Part shown: piece after piece, positions 57,886 through 64,000 of the stretch
Layout of the letters: the number at the start of each line of letters is the position of its first letter
Position numbering within the stretch: the first letter of the stretch is position 1
Source: Haberlea rhodopensis
Taxonomy: Eukaryota; Streptophyta; Magnoliopsida; Lamiales; Gesneriaceae
Assembly (NCBI GenBank): GCA_907163345.1
Contig: CAJQUN010000228.1
Span: 372,001-436,000 of the forward strand
Reading direction: 5' to 3'
DNA: 64,000 nt
The notes under the pieces: generated by a model
What the model was told of the DNA's origin: nothing
Database searches by the model: none
Seen by the model: the letters and a program-made list of their open reading frames with translations, nothing else
Translations under genes and position numbers: made by a program

Positions 57886-59407
57886 TCATGAGGAGCCACC
57901 CTCCTTTACAAGTGGCCACCTTGCTTTGTTGGGCGGCCGCTACATTATTGAGGGGCCGCCCTCACCTATATTATTTATTTATTAAATTTTTTGGGAATGG
58001 AAATGGCAAATGCTATTTGGCATATGTTTTAAGTATAAGTTTATGGAAATTAAATAATCTTCCACGGTCGATGGGTTCTCCAGTGGTTGAGTGTTTGACT
58101 TATAGGTCTTATAGGAGCCGAGAGTGTACATCTGAGTAGGATAGAATCCTGTAGTTCTTAAAAATATATTGAGTAGATTTGCTCATCTCCCTTAATTAAC
58201 TAAATTACTAGCTCCAATTATGGGGAAAGAATGTTCAGAGAAAACCACCATTTATCTCCTACCGTTGGGAGCCGTCGCCTTGCTTAACTCGGTAGGTACC
58301 TTCACTGTTGTTCGTAAAATGGCGTCCACATATGAAACCTTGCAAGTGTACAGGATGTTGTTGTCGTCCCGTTCCAGAACTGAGTAAGCAAGAACATCTA
58401 TGATCACGTAAAGATCTCCGGGAGGCCCCCCTCTCTGTCCTGCGTTTCCTTCCGAGCGAACCCTCAAACGACTTCCCGAATCCACCCCTCCCGAAACTTC
58501 CAAGCTGATACGCTTCGACGTCCTCACTCGACCATCACCATTGCATGTGTTGCACGGATTAGCGCTTTCTCCAGTTCCACCACAAGTGGAGCATGTCATG
58601 ACTTGTTGAAAGACGCCAAGCGGTGTCCTTGCCGATGACACGACTTGCCCTTGGCCACCACACGTGGTACACTTGGTTGCCTTCGTTCCTGGTTTTTGGA
58701 AATGGCAATTAAAAAAAATTTAATTTCTCGCGTGGTAATGGATTTTGTGACTGAAATAATTTTATTAGTTAGTTCACTATGATATTGATCGTGGGGCTTC
58801 AACAGTAAATGCATTTTAAAATGTTTAGAATTTAATTCATTAATTGTTATTGCATGTTATATGTGTTGTTTGAGCATGGTGCATGGTTCGAGAGTAGTTT
58901 GAAATATAACTTTCTCCAGTATGAGATCATCTTTCGCACTATCAAAATTAATTTATCTAAGACTCAACAGTAAATACTTTGAATTAAATTCTGTGATGCC
59001 ATAAGACTCAGCACTATTATTTGAAGTAAGTATTAATATTCTGATATTTCGGTTGACGTTCGAACATTGACTATGAAACAAAATTGGTTATTTGCTCTAT
59101 CCAGACACCTCAAACTAAAGATTTGATTTGACAGTATTTTGCCTCAGCTCATATATGATGATGGCACAGGTGAACCTGCTTGGGATTGATCTCCATGGCA
59201 TATAGAGTCTTCAGTAGAAAGGGATTGATTTCTCAATGGCAATATTTTTAGGTATACTTGGCATTGCAGTTAATTTTTTTTTAAAAAAAATAATAGAGGG
59301 GCCGCCCTCATGTAGCGGCCATCCCACGGGTGGGCGGCCGCTAACAAAGCAAGGGCCGCTTCATGTTGTAAAGGAGGGGCCGCTTCACATGAAGCGGCCC
59401 TCATGAA
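57886..59407. mobile_element. Pack-MULE-like element carrying a DnaJ fragment
   Basis: Imperfect inverted ends, about 80 bp on the left (57886-57965) and 113 bp on the right (59295-59407). They share CCTCCTTTACAA, CTTGCTTTGTT, GCGGCCGC and GGGCCGCCCTCA in opposite orientation. Between them is a piece of a cellular gene and no transposase, the Pack-MULE layout. I could not find a 9-bp target duplication, so the superfamily is provisional. Confidence 0.65.
58252..58688 (-). pseudogene. Chloroplast-type DnaJ (type I Hsp40) gene fragment
   Basis: The minus-strand frame starts after an acceptor-like CAG at 58691-58689. It encodes three zinc-finger repeats of the DnaJ cysteine-rich domain (CTTCGGQG, CSTCGGTG, CNTCNGDG), then the substrate-binding start (VDSGSRLRVRSEGNAG, GGPPGDLYVII) and ILYTCKVSYVDAIL. 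It breaks off after TTVKVPT into unrelated codons. The J domain and C-terminal half are absent. It most resembles plant chloroplast DJA5/DJA6-type co-chaperones. It is a captured exon pair or exon, not a working gene. Confidence 0.85.
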
Positions 59408-60092
59408 GGTTAAAAAAAAACAAGATATTTTGGATAAATTTATAAATGAAGTTTTGTTTATTCAATTTCATTTTAAAAATTAAGTGCTAAAAGAAAATTG
59501 TAATAAGCACAAGTTGTGGCATAATTGTGTTATTATTATTATTCTTATCATCATCATTTTTATGTTAAAATTGAGACGAGGAGGATATAATCATAATTCT
59601 ATTCATGTGTAAAAATATATTAATATAAAAAATAAAAAAAAACTAGACCACTAGGAATTCAAATCTCATAAGACTGTCATATGTAGGTTTTAGCGGTTGA
59701 TTGTGATTTTAAAATAAAACTTCGCATCTCAGAGTATGTGTATGTACAAGCACATAGAGATTTTTAGAGGTTGATCACGACTTTAAAATAAAACTTCGCA
59801 TCTCAGAGCATGTGCACATACGCATACATAAAGATAGAGCGGTCAAAATATATCAGGCCGACCCAAACGAACTGACTCACCTAACCCATGGTCCAAATGC
59901 GCCTAGTCCGTTTGGGCCCGCCTTTAGGCAAGTTGAGAAAACTCCAATCCAACCGAGGCCGGCCGACGAGTTAGGCAGGCCAACCAACCGCCAAAAATTA
60001 AAAAAATTAGAAAATTATTTTTAAGAGCCGCTAGTAATTATTATTATTACTATAATTATCATAAAAATCTAAAAATAATAATAATAGTATAA
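59408..60092. other. Intergenic DNA with a two-copy 77-bp repeat
   Basis: TTTTAAAATAAAACTTCGCATCTCAGAG recurs at about 59708 and 59784 (here noted by its core AAAATAAAACTTCGCATC). A GGCCGACCCAAACG / GGGCCCGCC stretch near 59850-59990 looks like a hAT-MITE end. No gene. Confidence 0.45.
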
Positions 60093-61355
60093 GGTACTGT
60101 TTGGTTCGAAGGATGAGATAAGTAATATAAAGATTAAAATGTATGAAATGATTGTAAAAATAATGTGTGATTAAGTTATATGATTTTTGGTTTGAGAATA
60201 AGATGGTCGATAAAATTTATTGTTTGATATAATGACTAAAATGTCCTTAGCATTATAATAATATTAATAATATATAATAACTATTATTATTCTTATTATA
60301 TAATTACAAAAAAAAAAATTATTAATATTATTATATTATAAAATCATACTAATAAAAATAAATTATAATAATAATATATATATGTAGATTATTATTACTA
60401 TCAGAGTAATTATAATAAATAATAATAATAATTATTATTATTATTATATTACAAAATAGTAATAATAAAAATATAAAATATGTATATATATAGTAATAAT
60501 AATTATAATTATATTATTATGTATAAATTATTATATATACGTATAGGCTATTATGTTATAAAAATATTATTATATTATAAAATCGTACTAATAAAAATAA
60601 TTCTTATTATATAGTTATAATAAATAATAATTATTATTATTATTATTATATTACAAAATAGTAATAATAAAAATAAATAATAATAATAAATAATATGTAT
60701 ATAAATAGCAGTAAAAATTATAATTATATTATTATGTATAAGTTATTATAAATATGTATAAAATAATAATATATATATATATATAATATAATATAATATA
60801 TCTATGTATATATAATAATAATATAATATACATATAGAGATATATATAAAATATATAATAATATAATATATCTATGTATATATAATATAATATAATATAC
60901 ATATAGAGATATATATAAATATATATAATAATAATAATTTATATATATATAAATATATAATAATAATTATTTTTATTAAAATAATATATATACAATATAT
61001 GTATAATCATAATATAATACATATATATTATATTTATTTTATTATATATATCGATTAATATTATTATTTATATATTATATATATTCAAATATATATAATA
61101 ATAACCATAATAAATATAATACAAATACAATAAATAATAATAATGTTGTAGGAAATAAGTTGTACTTTTTGGCTGGAATTTCAAGTTTTGAAATAGTAAA
61201 AAAAAGTTGAAAATGGTATATATGTTTTTATATTGTAAAGTGTGATTAGAATGTGATAAATATGGTGGGATAATTTTTTTTATACAACAAAGTAAATATG
61301 GGATAAATAAATAATATAAAGATTATTAAACCTATTGCACAATCCAAACGAAGCC
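60093..61355. mobile_element. PIF/Harbinger-type MITE with AT-repeat expansion
   Basis: Ends GGTACTGTTTGGTTCG and, reversed, GGCTTCGTTTGGATTG are inverted and flanked by TAA on both sides (60090-60092, 61356-61358), the 3-bp duplication of PIF/Harbinger. The subterminal parts also match in reverse (AATATAAAGATTA). The middle, about 60240-61140, is nearly pure A/T with TA, TAA and AATAAT runs. Confidence 0.7.
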
Positions 61356-61589
61356 TAATAGTAACAAGAATAATTATCATTATAATTATACATATGAATT
61401 GCCAATTAATAAATTGTTATAAATATTTTACAAACATGGGGGCTAATTTGTAACCCTGGGCAGTCAAAGGATACGCTCCTCCTTCACCGTTCACTCTTCG
61501 TCAACCAAGGTTGGAGCTCAAACGTATCTCTGGGATGAAGCATGACTAGGGGTGTAAACGAACCGAATCGAGCCGAACTTTAGCAAAAT

Positions 61590-61795
61590 TTGAGTATTCG
61601 AGTTCGAGTTCGAATTCGAATAAACATATTCGAAGTTCGATTCGAAGTTCGAACTTCAATTTTTTCAGGCTCGAATTCGGTTCGAAACGGAGTTCGAATT
61701 CGAGTTTGATTCGAACTTTTCGAGCTCGACTTCGAGCTTTTCGAGCCGTTTATAAATTTAATGTTCGCAAACGTATGCTCGATTCGAAGCTCGAG
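61590..61795. repeat. hAT subterminal TTCGAA/CGAGTTCGA repeats
   Basis: Over 20 copies of TTCGA-type short words in both orientations. In hAT elements such subterminal repeats bind transposase. Confidence 0.65.
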
Positions 61796-62244
61796 CACCT
61801 AACCAAGTGAATATAAAAACATTGTATTATCACCATCTAATTCATCAAAACAAGCAACATTAAAATTCTAAATCAAAACACCAAACAATAATTCATCAAG
61901 ATCCTTCAATATTTAAGTTTTTCATCAAAACAACTTAAACAATAAATTTTTAATCGAACAACATAATTAATAAGTTTATCATCTCGTAACATAATCCAAC
62001 ACCCAAATCTTCAATAGTATATTCCAACACCTAAATCCTGTAATCAAAGACAATAATTAGATGTTTTCAATTAAATAATATACACAAATACAAAATATAT
62101 ACATACCAAGCAGCTCCACAAATCCTGTGATAGATTCAATCCACCGGTAACTCGATTGAGTGGTTTTGTTTTTCAACCTACAATCAAGAAAATAAAAACT
62201 TATGTAACAATGTAAATGCTCAAACTCAAAATTTAAAAAAATTA

Positions 62245-63987
62245 CCTTTATCTTTCTCGCCACTCCATATCGTTTTCGGCACCAATCCCCCCCACACATC
62301 AACATTTCCACAGTAGTAGGAGCTAAAGAAGCACGATATTTGTCGATAACACGACTTCCTGCATTAAAAGTGGCCTCTGAAGCAACTGTGGTGATGGGTA
62401 TAGCTAAAATATCTCTAGCCATGGAAGATAATATTGGAAACTTGTATGTATTCAACTTCCACCAACTCAAAGCATCAAATTCTTCATTTGGATCATACCG
62501 ATGACATCCTTCCTCCAAGTAAACATCCAATTCAGATTTTTGTGGTTGCACCATTTCAACCTCTTTCAAATAAGAAGAAAATTCAAACCATCCTGATGAG
62601 GTGATCATGTTTTCTTTCACACTATGACTCGATTGACTACTTCCTAGAGATTCTGCACTCCTTGATTCCCGGAGGTTTTCAACAGCACTATCAGTATATT
62701 CCTTGTAAATTGCATGCAAAGCTCTTTGAACATTTATAATATTATCTTGTGCCTCCTCTGTGGGATAAAGTCTAGGAAAAGTAAATTCAAGTGATCGCAT
62801 TTTACACCTCGGATCCAAAACAGAACCTATAGACATCAATAAATTGCATTCACCCCAATATTTATCAAACTTATATTTCATTTTGTGAACCATTTTGCGA
62901 ATAAACTCTTCTTCATCCAAAGATTTCTCATCTAAAATCATCTTCACTCTGTAAACTTCATTCAAAAACAAATTGGAGGTGGGATACTCGCTTCCAGAAA
63001 TTATCTTTGTGGCATCATAAAATATTTTTAAGATAGGAAATACCATTTCCAATTTCTCCCAATCTTGGTCCGTAGGACAATAGAGATAACTTGGTTCTCG
63101 ATCCTTGAATCTTGGAAAAACTTCTTTGAAAGATATTGCAACTTTCAGCATCTCATATGTCGAATTCCACCTCGTTTTGCAATCATCAATGAGTTTCCTT
63201 TCATTTAAATTTAACTGCTTAACAATCTCAGCAAACTTTAGAAGTCTCGCATCTGTTCGTCTTACAAAATCAACACTTTCTCGAATGATACTAATGATAT
63301 CCTTGATCTCATTTAGGCCATCTTGTGCTACAAGATTCAAAATATGAGCACAACACCTAACATGAAACAATTTCCCACCACAAACTATATTATTCTTTAT
63401 TCTAGAAAAATCTTCCTTCATATATCTAATTGCGGCATCATTCACACTTGCATTATCAACCGAGACTGTGTACACCTTATTTTCAAGTCCCCATTCTCTT
63501 GCACATTTTAGAACAGCATCAGATATTTGAGGGCCACCACGAGGAGGAGGAATATTACAAAACTAAGAACTCGTTTGTTCAGTTTCCAATTCGAATCAAT
63601 CCAATGGCCTGTGATTACCATATACTCAATTTTTTGATTCTTTGACTTCCACAAATCTGTAGTCAAGCTAATATTTCTTATTGTTTTCAATATATTGCAC
63701 AACTTTTTTCTCTCCATCTCATAGATCATAAAACAGTTCTTTTTCGCAGTAGCTCGGGATATCCCAGTCCATTCGGGCATTCCACGTCTACAAAACATAT
63801 TAAATCCTTCGTCCTCCAACATTGAAAAGGGGTGATCATGCATAAGAATCCATGTAGCCGCAGCCTCTTTCATAAGTTCCATGCAAAATTTCCCATCATA
63901 GAATGGAGGGAAAGAACTTACACCAATAGGAGCAAGAACAAGTTGTTGTTGTTTCAGTTTATCTTCAAGCTTCCTCTTAGCCTCCAT
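62245..63987 (-). pseudogene. hAT transposase (RICESLEEPER-like), one frameshift
   Basis: The N-terminal frame is 63987-63508 (WILMHDHPFSMLEDEGF, SLTTDLWKSK with the first catalytic Asp). The C-terminal frame is 63475-62245 or on to 62057 (VSVDNASVND with the second Asp, CAHILNLVAQ, KTRWNSTYEML, then the hAT dimerisation region FDALSWWKLN, ILSSMARDILAIP, VASEATFNAGSRVID with the Glu). The frames are joined by a one-base loss in a T run at 63559-63562. Apart from this it looks intact. The upstream BED finger would lie past 64000. It would cut and paste hAT DNA in the nucleus. Confidence 0.88.
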
Positions 63988-64000
63988 ATATTTACAACAA

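Larger units (their letters stand above)
61547..64000 (-). mobile_element. hAT transposon, 3' end and most of transposase
   Basis: The end TAGGGGTGTAAACGAACC at 61547 is a typical hAT terminal repeat, followed by subterminal TTCGAATTCGAGTTCGA repeats to about 61790. The transposase reads away from it on the minus strand and leaves the window at 64000 before any BED zinc finger or the other end. Confidence 0.85.

Noticed and set aside
58252..58688. Working DnaJ co-chaperone gene
   Set aside because: No J domain or C-terminal half, and it sits between transposon-like ends.

Overview
The window is nuclear DNA of a flowering plant, probably a eudicot. The evidence is GT-AG introns, a cytosolic ribosomal protein S10e gene, a REVEILLE-type clock MYB gene, an eIF4E-binding-protein-like gene, and dense nested LTR retrotransposons primed by the plant initiator-Met tRNA (TGGTATCAGAGC). 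It divides into a retrotransposon nest (1-33000), a gene island (33000-48430), a second large retrotransposon (48433-57276) and a DNA-transposon region (57880-64000).

1-33000. An old Ty3/gypsy pol is left only as 15474-15670 and 25794-26148. It was split by two independent insertions. The first is a non-autonomous, long-LTR element (X-out, <1-15473), which itself carries a younger relative (X-in, 4048-12969, TSD TGTGT). The second is a complete but mutated chromovirus-like gypsy element (C, 15671-25793, TSD GGTGC), whose 5' LTR carries a Copia-type solo LTR. Next to the old pol lies a minus-strand gypsy remnant with one LTR (26149-30007), then a Tat/Athila-like gag scrap and LTR-like direct repeats. 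The X elements have LTRs of 2.1-2.4 kb, a normal PBS and PPT, no gag or pol, and tandem arrays in the internal region. They resemble LARDs (large retrotransposon derivatives).

33000-48430. A REVEILLE6/8-like MYB gene (+) keeps eight recognisable exons but has an in-frame stop in the conserved N-terminus and a 2-nt shortfall at exon 2, so it is probably a pseudogene. Its introns hold an RTE-type LINE fragment and a 2.6-kb gag-only LTR element that landed inside a 63-bp-stem fold-back. Tail-to-tail with it is a nine-exon minus-strand gene that closes in frame at 679 codons and resembles the plant eIF4E-binding protein CBE1. A hAT-like MITE appears to supply one of its splice acceptors. A shared promoter region of about 1 kb separates it from an intact five-exon eS10 gene (178 aa).

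48433-57276. A third X-family element (minus strand, TSD ATTTT). It is chimeric: next to its PBS it carries a segment homologous to the LTR of element C.

57886-64000. A Pack-MULE-like element carries a fragment of a chloroplast-type DnaJ gene. It is followed by a PIF/Harbinger-type MITE swollen by AT repeats (TSD TAA), and then by a hAT transposon whose transposase has one frameshift and runs off the window.

All coordinates and alignments were read by eye. Family names rest on recognised motifs, not on searches.
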